Origin: Candidatus Saccharimonadota bacterium
Lineage (GTDB): Bacteria > Patescibacteriota > Saccharimonadia > Saccharimonadales > Saccharimonadaceae
Assembly (NCBI GenBank): GCA_017432025.1
Contig: JAFRJX010000003.1
Coordinates: forward strand, 186,001-250,000
DNA: 64,000 nt
Direction: 5' to 3'
Position 1 is the stretch's first letter, and each line of letters starts with the position of its first letter. Positions 54,905 through 63,998 of the stretch are shown here, piece by piece. The translations under genes and the position numbers were made by a program. The notes below the pieces were generated by a model. It did not search any database. It was not told the DNA's origin and saw only the letters and a list, made by a program, of their open reading frames with translations.

Positions 54905-56110
54905 GTGCGAGCAGTTTGTTTATACCTACACATTCACCAGCCAATCCGCTACCGCGAGTACTCGATTTTTGACGTTGGCAATAACTCCAATTATTTCTAT
55001 GATAATTACAGCGGTCGTCAATCAAACGAACGGATTTTCCGCAAAGTAGCCGACAAAAGCTACTATCCAATGCTGAATTTGCTCTACAAAAACATGGTTG
55101 AGCATCCAGAATTCAAGGTTTCCTTCTCAATTACTGGTACTTGGCTTGAGCAGGCAGAGAAATGGGCGCCAGATCTTATTAATATCATTCGTGATATGGT
55201 AAATCGTGGCCAAGCCGAAATTGTTGGCGAAACCTATTATCACTCACTGGCTTATTTCTATAATCTCGACGAATTCAATGACCAAGTCAAAATGCACGCC
55301 GGTATGATTGAAAGATTATTTGGTGTCACACCAAAGGTCTTCCGTAATACCGAGTTCGCCTACAACGACTCGCTCGCTCACTGGGCCGAATCACAGGGCT
55401 ACAAGGCTATCCTAGCTGAGGGTTGGGATAAAGTCCTCGGTTGGCGCAGCCCAAATCATGTCTATCGTCCGGCTGGCTGTAAAGAACTTCGATTATTGCT
55501 CAAGAATTATCGCCTATCTGATGATATTGCTTTCCGTTTTTCAAACCGCGCCTGGGCAGAATGGCCACTCACGGTACCAAAATACCAACGCTGGATTAAT
55601 GATGACTGTCTTCGTGGCAATCTTATCAATCTTTTCATGGATTTTGAGACCTTCGGTGAACACCAATGGAAAGATACCGGCATCTTTGATTTCATGGATA
55701 CCTTTATCGATTCCTGGCTCAATGAATACGAGAATAAATTCGTGACTGTATCTGAAGCTGCCGACCTAGAAGAACCAGCCGGTGAAATCTCAATGCCAGA
55801 AACCGTGACTTGGGCTGATACTGAACGCGATTTGTCCGCATGGCTATCTAACTCAATGCAATCATCCGCCATGAGTCAAATCTTTGGCATGCGCGAGCAA
55901 ATCTTGTCGACTCAGGATGGCCAACTCATTGCCGACTGGCGCTATATGACGACTTCCGACCACCCATACTCAATGTGTACCAAATACTGGAACGACGGCG
56001 ACGTCCACGCCTACTTCTCGGCTTACGCCTCACCATACGAAAGCTTCATGTATTACATGAACGTGCTTCGTGATATTGAATACCGTGTCAATAACATCCT
56101 CGGATACTAA
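54905..56110 (+). CDS. GH57 glucan hydrolase or transferase
   Basis: A 401-aa GH57 enzyme that acts on alpha-glucans. It starts with the family motif LYLHIHQP, and has RNTEFAYND near residue 148 with the catalytic glutamate, and FMDFETFGEHQW near 241 with the aspartate. GH57 includes alpha-amylases, 4-alpha-glucanotransferases and branching enzymes; which one this is cannot be told. The start is GTG with AAGAGGAAA upstream, one base after the GT4 stop. A bidirectional terminator follows. Confidence 0.9.
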   Translation: MRAVCLYLHIHQPIRYREYSIFDVGNNSNYFYDNYSGRQSNERIFRKVADKSYYPMLNLLYKNMVEHPEFKVSFSITGTWLEQAEKWAPDLINIIRDMVNRGQAEIVGETYYHSLAYFYNLDEFNDQVKMHAGMIERLFGVTPKVFRNTEFAYNDSLAHWAESQGYKAILAEGWDKVLGWRSPNHVYRPAGCKELRLLLKNYRLSDDIAFRFSNRAWAEWPLTVPKYQRWINDDCLRGNLINLFMDFETFGEHQWKDTGIFDFMDTFIDSWLNEYENKFVTVSEAADLEEPAGEISMPETVTWADTERDLSAWLSNSMQSSAMSQIFGMREQILSTQDGQLIADWRYMTTSDHPYSMCTKYWNDGDVHAYFSAYASPYESFMYYMNVLRDIEYRVNNILGY

Positions 56111-56125
56111 TATATAATATATAGT

Positions 56126-56155
56126 AAAAAAATCCCCTCCGAAGAGGGGCTTTTT
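56126..56155. terminator. Bidirectional terminator
   Basis: CCCCTC-CGAA-GAGGGG stem-loop (56134-56149) flanked by A-run and T-run, serving both the GH57 operon on the plus strand and rpmG on the minus strand. Confidence 0.9.
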
Positions 56156-56163
56156 AAACTTAT

Positions 56164-56373
56164 TTAGCGCTTCTTTTCCTTGACTTCGTTACGACCGAGG
56201 TTTTTCTTGGTTTCAGTAAAGACAACGTGCTTGCGAAGAACTGGATCATACTTTTTAAGGCTTAGCTTATCAGGAGTATTCATCGTATTCTTCTTGGTAT
56301 AGTAAGCACGAACACCAGACTCCTCAGAAACGAGGCCTACGAGTTTACGCTTAGTGTTATTCTTTTTTGCCAT
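56164..56373 (-). CDS. rpmG: Ribosomal protein bL33, zinc-free type
   Basis: A 69-aa bL33. [18 protein letters not shown] and [20 protein letters not shown] are typical. It has no cysteines, so it is the C-minus form that does not bind zinc. A basic tail of about 15 residues (RNEVKEKKR end) goes beyond the usual length. Confidence 0.93.
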   Translation of the reverse strand: MAKKNNTKRKLVGLVSEESGVRAYYTKKNTMNTPDKLSLKKYDPVLRKHVVFTETKKNLGRNEVKEKKR

Positions 56374-56437
56374 GATTCTTTACATTTTACCATACTCTAT
56401 AAAAAATGGCAAGAACTAAGTCTTGCCATGGGTGGTA

Positions 56438-56620
56438 TTACGGCCTTTTCAGACCGCTTCCGTTGCAATGCGGGCATTTCGCCCCGTAATAGGTTACTCC
56501 AGTGCCGTCGCAATGGCGACATTTTGAGAGAGGATAAGTATATCCGCACTGCATTTGGTGACGATCGCGCTCTCTTTCGGTCAGAAAAGGCTTTCCACAC
56601 CTTTCGCATTGCCAGGTCAA
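56438..56620 (-). CDS. 60-aa protein with C2H2 and DnaJ-type zinc motifs
   Basis: A very small protein with two zinc motifs. First CERCGKPFLTERERDRHQMQC, a C2H2/C2HC-like finger; then CRHCDGTGVTYYGAKCPHCNGSG, which is one DnaJ-type CxxCxGxG pair-of-knuckles unit. The start is TTG, with GGTGG about 9 nt upstream, and an in-frame TGA sits just before it. It lies 44 nt downstream of the UvrD-type helicase gene and may be co-transcribed. Function unknown; nucleic-acid or protein binding is likely. Confidence 0.72.
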   Translation of the reverse strand: MTWQCERCGKPFLTERERDRHQMQCGYTYPLSKCRHCDGTGVTYYGAKCPHCNGSGLKRP

Positions 56621-56663
56621 TCATTTCACCCACCTTTCTTAAAGTGCTTTCCGTATTCTAATA

Positions 56664-59600
56664 CTACTTTGCACTTTTTGCAAGCAAAAGCTCAATGAAC
56701 TTCATGATGTCCTTAATACCAAGCTCGGTATTTGGCTCGACAAATAGCTCTGGGTCATCAATAAAGTCGAGCGACATTACCTGTTTGTAGACGGCTTGCA
56801 TGAGGGCATGCAACTCAGCCTCATCGTCATCGTTAAAGATATATTCCTTATCGTAGACTAAACCATCATTATCTGGAATTACGAATAAGATGTGGGCTTT
56901 CTCAATCTTGTACTTAGAATATCTCGGCGAATTCTTCAGAAGTAATTTATAGAATTCGAGCTGCAACATGTATTTATAGAGAGTATTATGCGAGCGCCAC
57001 TTATTACTATGATATTGGCTAGTCTTAAAGTCATAAATCTCGATTGTTTTGTTCTCTTCGTCAATCGTAATGTGGTCAACCTTACCTGTGACCGGAATAC
57101 CATCGACTACGAGCTTATCTGGACCAAGATTGACTTCGGCCTCCCCATTTTTCAGAATATCACCGAATTCATTAAGAGCAACGAGCAAGTATTCTGGGCC
57201 TTTTTCGCGGATCTTTTGCTTAATCTGGCTCTCGACATCATATTTATCGAGCTCCTCTAGGAACAATTGAATTGCTTCATCGTTTGAAATGCCTTTATTC
57301 GTCACTGCTTCAAACACCGAGTGCATCAAAGTGCCCGTCACGAGCGACTCGGTCTCTGGCTCGCGTGGAGTATTCAACACGTAGCTCTTAAAGAAACTCT
57401 GAGGTCCAGCATAGACGATATCAATAAATGAAGTGAGTGCCGATGCCGACATCTTCCAGTTCTTAATACGTTCCTTATAGAGTAGTCTGACATCTGGTGT
57501 CTTATCAACATACGATGAAACCCAGTTCTTAACACTCTTTTCACGCACTTCGACGGAAGGAATCGCGTATCTCGTCTCGCCAAATCCAGACGGTAGATAT
57601 GGCGATGCTAGTTTCTCTTCGCCATCGACTTTCACAATATTCTCGGCAAAATATTCAAGACGATCTTGTTCCTTATTATTGTAATCATGGAGCGCATTGG
57701 TAATATAAATCGTATGTTTTGCTCTAGTCAATGCTACATAGAGAATACGGATTCTCTCGCCATCAGTCATACCGGTATGACGAATTTGCGTCAGGTTATT
57801 TGGCAAGAGCAAAAGATTGTTATTGCCTTTGCCAGAGCCCCAGGCCGAATGATCAGCGGTCAAGATGAAGACATACTCAAACTCGAGCCCTTTGGCTTTA
57901 TGTGCAGTCAGAATCTGGACGGCCTCATCGGCGTCTCGGTATGGGCTAGTGACCGTTAGCGGCATATTTGCACTTGTGTAATCATCCACAAGTTCAACCA
58001 AATCACTGGCCTTTAGTTGTTTTTCACCGAAGTGCCTAGCGATTTTACCCTTGAGCGAAGCCAGGTTGTCGTAGAATATAAACCGTTCGTAAGCATCTAG
58101 ACTATCGATATCCATCTTCTTTACAATTGCATCAATGATGATATCAAGTGGTTCGGTAAACGTTTTAGCGACCAAATCAGCCAGAAATGCCATTGCGTCG
58201 GCTACGGCTTCGTCTTCGGATTTCGCGAGATAATCAAAGGCTGACTCGTGGGCGACTCTTGCTTGCCCAATCAAACGAATTACCTCGACCATCGGTACCT
58301 TAAAGAATGGATATGACAAAATCTCCATAATTTGTACAGATGGCACTTTTTGTCTCGCCATCTCATCGATATATCTTATAATCGAGATAATCTGGTGAAT
58401 CTTGTCATCCAGGAATAAATCATCACGTTTTTCGTAAGCAATCTTGATTTCTTCATGTTCCTTTAGGTAAGGTAAAAGTGGCTCGAAGTATTTAGTCTTG
58501 TAGGAAATCACCGCAATCTCATTTTGTTTGACGCCAGATTTCACGAGCTCCGAAATCTTATCAGCAACAAAGCCGTATTCCTGATCGGAAGAAAGGAATT
58601 CAATCCGATGTAAGCCGGACTTAGTGAGCGGCTCCTTATGCGCAATCAATTCCTTATCCGCAAACCGATCCGGCGCCTGATTAATAATCTTACGGGCGAA
58701 ATCGAGCACTTCCTGTGTGCTACGATAGTTCTCGACTAGTGGAATTACCTCCGCACTATAATACTTCTGATAGTCGGATAAATTCGAAGAGAGTGCGCCC
58801 TGGAATTCGAAAATTGCCTGGTCGTCATCACCTACTGCCATGATGTTTGGCTTTTCGTAGTCAGTAATTGCCTTCACAATTGCAAACTGTGACGGGTTTG
58901 TATCCTGGAACTCATCGAGTAAGATGAATTGATATCTCTCTTCAAGAGTCAGCTTGAAGCCGGTATTGGTGTTAAGAATCCGGACCGCCTCTTCAATCAT
59001 ATCGTTAAAATCGAATAGGCCATTCTCATTCAGATAATCCTGATATTGTTTCATTACATTCGCAACCGAGAGTAACTTCTTATTGCGAATTCGGTCCTTC
59101 AAGCGATAATTCCCTTTTTCATCCTTCTCGAAATAATCATCTTTCCATTTTGAAAGTGCTCCAACGCTACCCTTGTCTAAGGCTGTCGCCATCGCTTCAT
59201 TCAGTTCTCTAGCCATTGCTGCAATCGAACGTTCAATATTCTTGGTAATCGGCTTCAAGTCCGAATAATCCTTTAGAAGTTCATGAATCGGTTTATACGC
59301 ACCCTCAAGTGATTCTTTGAACTTATACGGAACTACATTGAGGAGGAGTGGTGAAATCGCATTACTTAAAATCTCGGAATCCTCCATGTTTTTCTTGGCT
59401 ATCTTCACTAGATCATCTTCGGTGAGTCCAGCCTTTTTCGCTTCCGAAATCACCCCCATAATATCTTTAACTTTATCGCCACGCAGAATATCGTTGCCTG
59501 GGAGATTATCCTGGATTTCCTTAATAATCTTAAACTCGGTAATTTCGTCAATTGGCGAATCGAGCTGGCGATTATAATCCTCAGAATAATTCTTGTATTG

Positions 59601-59876
59601 AGCAAGAATCTCAGAGCCAAACGCATGGTAGGTGCCGATATTTACTTTTAAAGCGTCCTGACCAATCACAGTTTTTAGGCGCTCGCGCATATTCATGGCA
59701 CCAGCATCGGTAAAAGTGAGACAGAGGATGTTCTCTGGATTAGTATCGGTATGTTTCAAAATATAAGCAACTTTTTCAGAGAGGAGTTGAGTCTTACCAG
59801 TACCAGGACCGGCTAAAACTAGCAAAGGTCCATCTAGATATTCAACTGCTTTTTTCTGGTTCTCATTTAAAGGCAT
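56664..59876 (-). CDS. UvrD/Rep-type helicase fused to a RecB-like nuclease
   Basis: A 1070-aa DNA helicase-nuclease. Helicase motifs in order: GPGTGKT (23-29), LLDEFQDTN near 320, GDDDQAIFEFQGA near 344, TAHKAKGLEFEY near 655, and YVALTRAKH near 705. The C-terminal 250 residues carry a PD-(D/E)xK nuclease with EIYDFKTS near 948, and it ends with a helical part. This is the layout of AddA/RecB-like proteins that process double-strand ends; no AddB partner is in the window. The ATG starts right after the gpsA stop with GGAGA as ribosome site. Confidence 0.92.
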   Translation of the reverse strand: MPLNENQKKAVEYLDGPLLVLAGPGTGKTQLLSEKVAYILKHTDTNPENILCLTFTDAGAMNMRERLKTVIGQDALKVNIGTYHAFGSEILAQYKNYSEDYNRQLDSPIDEITEFKIIKEIQDNLPGNDILRGDKVKDIMGVISEAKKAGLTEDDLVKIAKKNMEDSEILSNAISPLLLNVVPYKFKESLEGAYKPIHELLKDYSDLKPITKNIERSIAAMARELNEAMATALDKGSVGALSKWKDDYFEKDEKGNYRLKDRIRNKKLLSVANVMKQYQDYLNENGLFDFNDMIEEAVRILNTNTGFKLTLEERYQFILLDEFQDTNPSQFAIVKAITDYEKPNIMAVGDDDQAIFEFQGALSSNLSDYQKYYSAEVIPLVENYRSTQEVLDFARKIINQAPDRFADKELIAHKEPLTKSGLHRIEFLSSDQEYGFVADKISELVKSGVKQNEIAVISYKTKYFEPLLPYLKEHEEIKIAYEKRDDLFLDDKIHQIISIIRYIDEMARQKVPSVQIMEILSYPFFKVPMVEVIRLIGQARVAHESAFDYLAKSEDEAVADAMAFLADLVAKTFTEPLDIIIDAIVKKMDIDSLDAYERFIFYDNLASLKGKIARHFGEKQLKASDLVELVDDYTSANMPLTVTSPYRDADEAVQILTAHKAKGLEFEYVFILTADHSAWGSGKGNNNLLLLPNNLTQIRHTGMTDGERIRILYVALTRAKHTIYITNALHDYNNKEQDRLEYFAENIVKVDGEEKLASPYLPSGFGETRYAIPSVEVREKSVKNWVSSYVDKTPDVRLLYKERIKNWKMSASALTSFIDIVYAGPQSFFKSYVLNTPREPETESLVTGTLMHSVFEAVTNKGISNDEAIQLFLEELDKYDVESQIKQKIREKGPEYLLVALNEFGDILKNGEAEVNLGPDKLVVDGIPVTGKVDHITIDEENKTIEIYDFKTSQYHSNKWRSHNTLYKYMLQLEFYKLLLKNSPRYSKYKIEKAHILFVIPDNDGLVYDKEYIFNDDDEAELHALMQAVYKQVMSLDFIDDPELFVEPNTELGIKDIMKFIELLLAKSAK

Positions 59877-60656
59877 TTATTCTCCAATCACATTCATGTT
59901 AATAATTTCTTTTAAGATAGAAGCTTCAAGTGGCACCTCAATCTCGCCTGCCACAATCCGAGCGAGTGTCGCCAGTCCTTCAACGGTCTTTTCCGGCTGA
60001 TAATCCGGGTTTTCACGTTTCTTCATGCCAAACTCATAGTTTCTGGAAGGAAGATTGCAAGTGAGCTTAAGATCATCGACGCCGCAATAATGGTAGACCG
60101 TATCGCGCATGGCGCCATTCGCAAGTAGTATTAATTCCATTTCTTTCGCGACATCGGTAATGTACTGTTGATGCTCGGCAGTGCCAGATATTAAGCCAAG
60201 GTAACCGGCCCGAATCGCATAGACATTCTTGAGAGCTCCACACATTAAAACACCACGTAGGTCCTTGGTATGGTCAAACGAAATATAGTCTGTGTCGAAT
60301 AGTTTGACTAATCTATCGTCAGTCACTGTTAAAAACGTTTCTTTCTTAGCTTTCATGTCGTCAGCATAGCTCGGCCCCGAAAGCGCCATAACTTCATGGA
60401 AATCAGCGAAAATATCATCCTTCAAAATGCCCTTAGTGGCGATAATCAGTGGCGTATGGACATCAAGCTGGGGGAGTAGTTCTGGCACGGCCGTCGAAGG
60501 CGCAACGAGGAGTACCATCTCAGCGTCCCAAACTAAATCATGGACAAATTTGTCCGTAATCGCCGGATCATAATATACAGTTTCGTAGCCCTTTTCCTCT
60601 AAGATGCCACCTAGTGCCGTTCCGTAAGCTCCAGCCCCAATAATCCCAATTTTCAT
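59877..60656 (-). CDS. gpsA: NAD(P)-dependent glycerol-3-phosphate dehydrogenase, short form
   Basis: GpsA makes sn-glycerol-3-phosphate for phospholipids. It has the GAGAYGTALGG nucleotide site, ATKGIL, ALSGPSYAD, the catalytic lysine in CGALKNVYA, and DDLKLTCNLPSRNYEFG near the end. At 259 aa it is about 70 residues shorter than usual; the segments between the Rossmann strands are shortened, not one end cut off. AAGGAG precedes the ATG. It is the second gene of a unit that ends with the helicase. Confidence 0.93.
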   Translation of the reverse strand: MKIGIIGAGAYGTALGGILEEKGYETVYYDPAITDKFVHDLVWDAEMVLLVAPSTAVPELLPQLDVHTPLIIATKGILKDDIFADFHEVMALSGPSYADDMKAKKETFLTVTDDRLVKLFDTDYISFDHTKDLRGVLMCGALKNVYAIRAGYLGLISGTAEHQQYITDVAKEMELILLANGAMRDTVYHYCGVDDLKLTCNLPSRNYEFGMKKRENPDYQPEKTVEGLATLARIVAGEIEVPLEASILKEIINMNVIGE

Positions 60657-60664
60657 GTTGCTCC

Positions 60665-61525
60665 TTAATCTTTAAACATCTGTTTTCGACGACGATGCTT
60701 TTTAATTGATTTAAAAATTGAATAAATAATCGTGAGAATCGTAAGCCCGAGTAAAACCATGAACCAGATTGGACATGCAATCACAGTCCTCTCGACTACA
60801 GACACTTCATCGAGATAAGTCACGGTCTGTTTAATCGTATAAATCCCGAGTGGCGAAAAACCATCAAGATCGCGAGAAATATGCCGCGTCGTTTCCGGCA
60901 TAATCGTCTCTTCAATCGTATTGTTCTCGTAGCTTTTAGGATAAATTGGCTCGGCTGAAAAGACACTTCTGACTTCTACAGAGACACGAGCAATATCGTG
61001 GACATTGCCCTCATTCGTGACCGAAGCGTCCACTCTAATCGGTAGTTCCGTTACAAAACCCGGTATGCTATTTTCGATAACCTTGCCACCGTGTTCGGTC
61101 TCGCCGGCAACCTTAGCAAAGATGATACTCGCCATCTCAAAGACATTCTTTACAGCAATGCCGTCAATGGCGTCAGTATCAGAATCAGAAGTAACCAGAA
61201 GCGCCGCATATTGTCCGCCGGCCGGAGCATTATCCGGGACGGTAATAGTGTAGTTAATCTTGGCGGTCTCGTTTGGCTTTAACGTGCCAGAATCTTTATC
61301 GAATGTAATCCAATTTGTAATCAAGGTTCTGTCGTTCTCGGTCAAAAAATCTACGCTATAATCATCGCCGGTTACATTATAGGCTGACACCGAAACCTTA
61401 TACTTAAAATCATTAGTTGCGTCTGCAGGGTTAGAAACAGAAAGCGTGCCGTGATAAACTTCACCGGCAGTTAATTCAATTCGCTTCGTCATCGGCGAGA
61501 TGACAAATGAGCTATCAGAATTCAC
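60665..61525 (-). CDS. Beta-sandwich envelope protein with C-terminal membrane helix
   Basis: A 286-aa protein with two beta-sandwich domains (about 5-110, with ITVPDNAPAGGQY; and 130-235) similar in pattern to DUF916 / NEW3-type surface domains, then a membrane helix (about 245-272) and a basic tail (KKHRRRKQ). This fits an outside domain anchored by its C-terminus, but there is no N-terminal signal peptide. The start is GTG with GGAGG 4 nt upstream, and an in-frame stop lies 30 nt before it. Either the 5' end is lost, or export differs from the usual way. Confidence 0.6.
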   Translation of the reverse strand: MNSDSSFVISPMTKRIELTAGEVYHGTLSVSNPADATNDFKYKVSVSAYNVTGDDYSVDFLTENDRTLITNWITFDKDSGTLKPNETAKINYTITVPDNAPAGGQYAALLVTSDSDTDAIDGIAVKNVFEMASIIFAKVAGETEHGGKVIENSIPGFVTELPIRVDASVTNEGNVHDIARVSVEVRSVFSAEPIYPKSYENNTIEETIMPETTRHISRDLDGFSPLGIYTIKQTVTYLDEVSVVERTVIACPIWFMVLLGLTILTIIYSIFKSIKKHRRRKQMFKD

Positions 61526-61566
61526 CGAACCTCCATGATTAATATACTGTATATATTATATCACGA

Positions 61567-62130
61567 TTATTCGATAGAGAGTATCTTACCAGTGCCGTAT
61601 TCCAGATGGAGCAACCTTTGATTCTTCGAGCCACGATAGCGCAGGCTCAGATCCTTTAAACCAATAATAAATGGACCGTCAATAATGGCATCTAGAGATT
61701 TGAGGAATTCCCAGGCGTCACCGCCGGCCATTTTTATTTGTTCGTAGGTAAAACCAGAGAAGCTCCAAACATTCCAGCCGAGCTCTTTACGGACCCAGTC
61801 AGCTAGTTCCTTACAGGCGGCCGGCTGCACGAATGGCTCGCCTCCACAGAAAGTGAGACCAGCCTGACCACGATATTTCTTCAGCTCCTCTTTAAGTTCG
61901 TCAATCGGCACGAGTTTGCCGGCATTAAAATCCCAAGTCTCCGGATTCTGACATTCCTTACAGTGATTCGGACAACCTTGTGTCCAGACTACCGCCCTTA
62001 AACCGTCACCATTCACGATATTATCGTGTTCGCATGGACCAGATAGCCGAATTAATCCCTTAGGAGGCTGTGGAGCGGACAGAATCCGCTCAACAGCCAT
62101 TTTATCCCAATCTATTTTCTGGGCAGTCAT
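61567..62130 (-). CDS. nrdG: Anaerobic ribonucleotide reductase activase
   Basis: NrdG, the radical-SAM activase that makes the glycyl radical on NrdD. The 4Fe-4S site is C53-x3-C57-x2-C60 (GCPNHCKEC) and the GGE motif is TFCGGEPF. At 187 aa it is of normal length. Its ATG overlaps the nrdD stop (TAATG), so the two are coupled. Confidence 0.96.
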   Translation of the reverse strand: MTAQKIDWDKMAVERILSAPQPPKGLIRLSGPCEHDNIVNGDGLRAVVWTQGCPNHCKECQNPETWDFNAGKLVPIDELKEELKKYRGQAGLTFCGGEPFVQPAACKELADWVRKELGWNVWSFSGFTYEQIKMAGGDAWEFLKSLDAIIDGPFIIGLKDLSLRYRGSKNQRLLHLEYGTGKILSIE

Positions 62131-63998
62131 TATTTGCCCTTTGCACAGTTACAGACTTTTTCGAAAGGCACATCACCCTCGAGACGGCCACAGTGTGGGC
62201 ACCTCTCGCCCTTGATGATACCGGAGTAGCCACAAACTGGATCGCGGTCTACAGGGTGGTTAACGGAACCATAGCCGATGCCACAATCATGCATCTTGCG
62301 AATTACGGCTTCGAAAGCAGCGATGTTTTGTGATGGGTCGCCATCAAGCTCGATATAGGTAATGTGACCAGCGTTACAGAGGTTGTGATAAGGCGCCTCA
62401 ATCTCAATCTTATCGAAGGCGGAAATTGGATAGTAGACTGGCACGTGGAAGGAGTTAGTATAGAAATCCCTATCCGTGACACCCTTAATCTTACCAAATT
62501 CCTTGCGGTCAATCTTAGTGAATCTACCAGCGATACCTTCAGCCGGGGTAGCGAGAAGCGAGAAGTTCAGTTTGTACTTCTTGCAATAGCTATCGCATTT
62601 TTCACGCATGTGGGTGACGATGTCGAGGCCAAGGTCACGGGCGTCCTCATCTTCACCGTGATGTTTGCCAGTCATGGCAACAAGCGTCTCAGCAAGGCCG
62701 ATAAAGCCGATTGAAAGCGTACCATGCTTAATCACATCACGGAGTGTATCGTTTGGACCAAGCTTCTCAGAGCCAAACCAGTTCCCTTGTCCCATGAGGA
62801 ATGGGAAGTTGCGGACATGCTGGTTAGCCTGGAATTCGAAGCGCTCAAGGAGCTCATCCTTCACGAGATCGAGTTTTTCGTCAAGTTCATGATAGAAACC
62901 ATCCCAGTCGGCTTCTTTGCGCTCACCTAGGCAAATACCGTGCTTAATACCGATTCTAACAATGTTAATTGTCGTAAAAGACAAATTGCCACGGCCAGTC
63001 ACAATGCCATCGGATTCTGGGAAGACGGAAGCAAACACACGCGTACGGCAACCCATGGTCGCAATCTCGGTGCGGTAATCGCCCTTCTTGTAGTATTTCA
63101 AATTGTATGGAGCATCAATAAAACAGAAGTTCGGGAATAGTCTTTTAGCAGATACTTCCATCGAACGCTTAAAGATATCGTAATTCGGATCCTTTGGATT
63201 GTAGTTGATGCCTTCTTTGACTTTAAGAATCGAAATTGGGAAGATTGGCGTCTCGCCTTTACCAAGGCCATTCTCAGTAGCCTGAAGAAGATCAAGCGAT
63301 ACTAAACGACCGGCTGGAGTGGTATCAGTACCAAAGTTAATTGAAGTAAATGGTACCTGCGCACCAGCACGTGAATGCATCGTGTTAAGGTTGTGCACGA
63401 AGCCTTCCATGGCTTGGAGAGTTTCTCTCTCGACATCCTCATTCGAAGCATCAATTACTTCTTGTGGCCATTTCTCTTTAGAGAGTTTCTTATCATCACC
63501 GTATTCATAGCTGTCTTTGACATTCAATTCGAGTTTCTTACCAGTAAACTTGTTGTACTTCTCAAGATTGCGCTTCAGGGCCTTGCGGAATGATTTATTC
63601 ACGCCTGGAGCCATCGCATAGTCGAAGTTAGGAATGGATTGACCACCGTGTTGCTCATTCTGGTTAGCTTGAAGCAAAATCGCAGCCAGTGCACCATAAG
63701 AGCTAATCGAATTTGGAGTGCGCAGATGACCGTGGCCAGTGTTGAAGCCGCCATTTTCAAACATCACGAAAGGATCAGACTGGCAACAAGTAAGGGTACC
63801 GGTAGCATAGAAATCAAGGTCGTGAATATGAATCTCGCCGGCATCATGGGCGGCTGCGATATCTGGGCGAAGGAGTAAGGATTTAGCAAAAACCTTAGAA
63901 CCTTCAGCGCCGAATTGGAGCATCTTGCCCATGGCGGAGTTACCATCGACGTTGGCATTTGAACGCTTCACGTCTGAATCTTCGAATGCATCAGCGTG
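62130..63998 (-). CDS. nrdD: Anaerobic ribonucleoside-triphosphate reductase (5' part missing)
   Basis: NrdD reduces ribonucleotides to deoxyribonucleotides without oxygen. The frame runs out of the window; the first visible residues read HADAFEDSDVKRSNANVDGN, so the start and ATP-cone are outside. Present are NANVDGNSAMGKMLQFG, the catalytic cysteine region (TCCQSDP), and the C-terminal VCGYSG glycyl radical site followed by a zinc site (CPHC and CNC). The pair with nrdG shows an anaerobic or low-oxygen way of life. Confidence 0.96.
   Translation of the reverse strand, partial: HADAFEDSDVKRSNANVDGNSAMGKMLQFGAEGSKVFAKSLLLRPDIAAAHDAGEIHIHDLDFYATGTLTCCQSDPFVMFENGGFNTGHGHLRTPNSISSYGALAAILLQANQNEQHGGQSIPNFDYAMAPGVNKSFRKALKRNLEKYNKFTGKKLELNVKDSYEYGDDKKLSKEKWPQEVIDASNEDVERETLQAMEGFVHNLNTMHSRAGAQVPFTSINFGTDTTPAGRLVSLDLLQATENGLGKGETPIFPISILKVKEGINYNPKDPNYDIFKRSMEVSAKRLFPNFCFIDAPYNLKYYKKGDYRTEIATMGCRTRVFASVFPESDGIVTGRGNLSFTTINIVRIGIKHGICLGERKEADWDGFYHELDEKLDLVKDELLERFEFQANQHVRNFPFLMGQGNWFGSEKLGPNDTLRDVIKHGTLSIGFIGLAETLVAMTGKHHGEDEDARDLGLDIVTHMREKCDSYCKKYKLNFSLLATPAEGIAGRFTKIDRKEFGKIKGVTDRDFYTNSFHVPVYYPISAFDKIEIEAPYHNLCNAGHITYIELDGDPSQNIAAFEAVIRKMHDCGIGYGSVNHPVDRDPVCGYSGIIKGERCPHCGRLEGDVPFEKVCNCAKGK

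Noticed and set aside
56428-56661. Frames on both strands overlapping the small zinc-finger gene
   Set aside because: They carry no motifs, while the 60-aa frame has clean CxxC spacing and a ribosome site.
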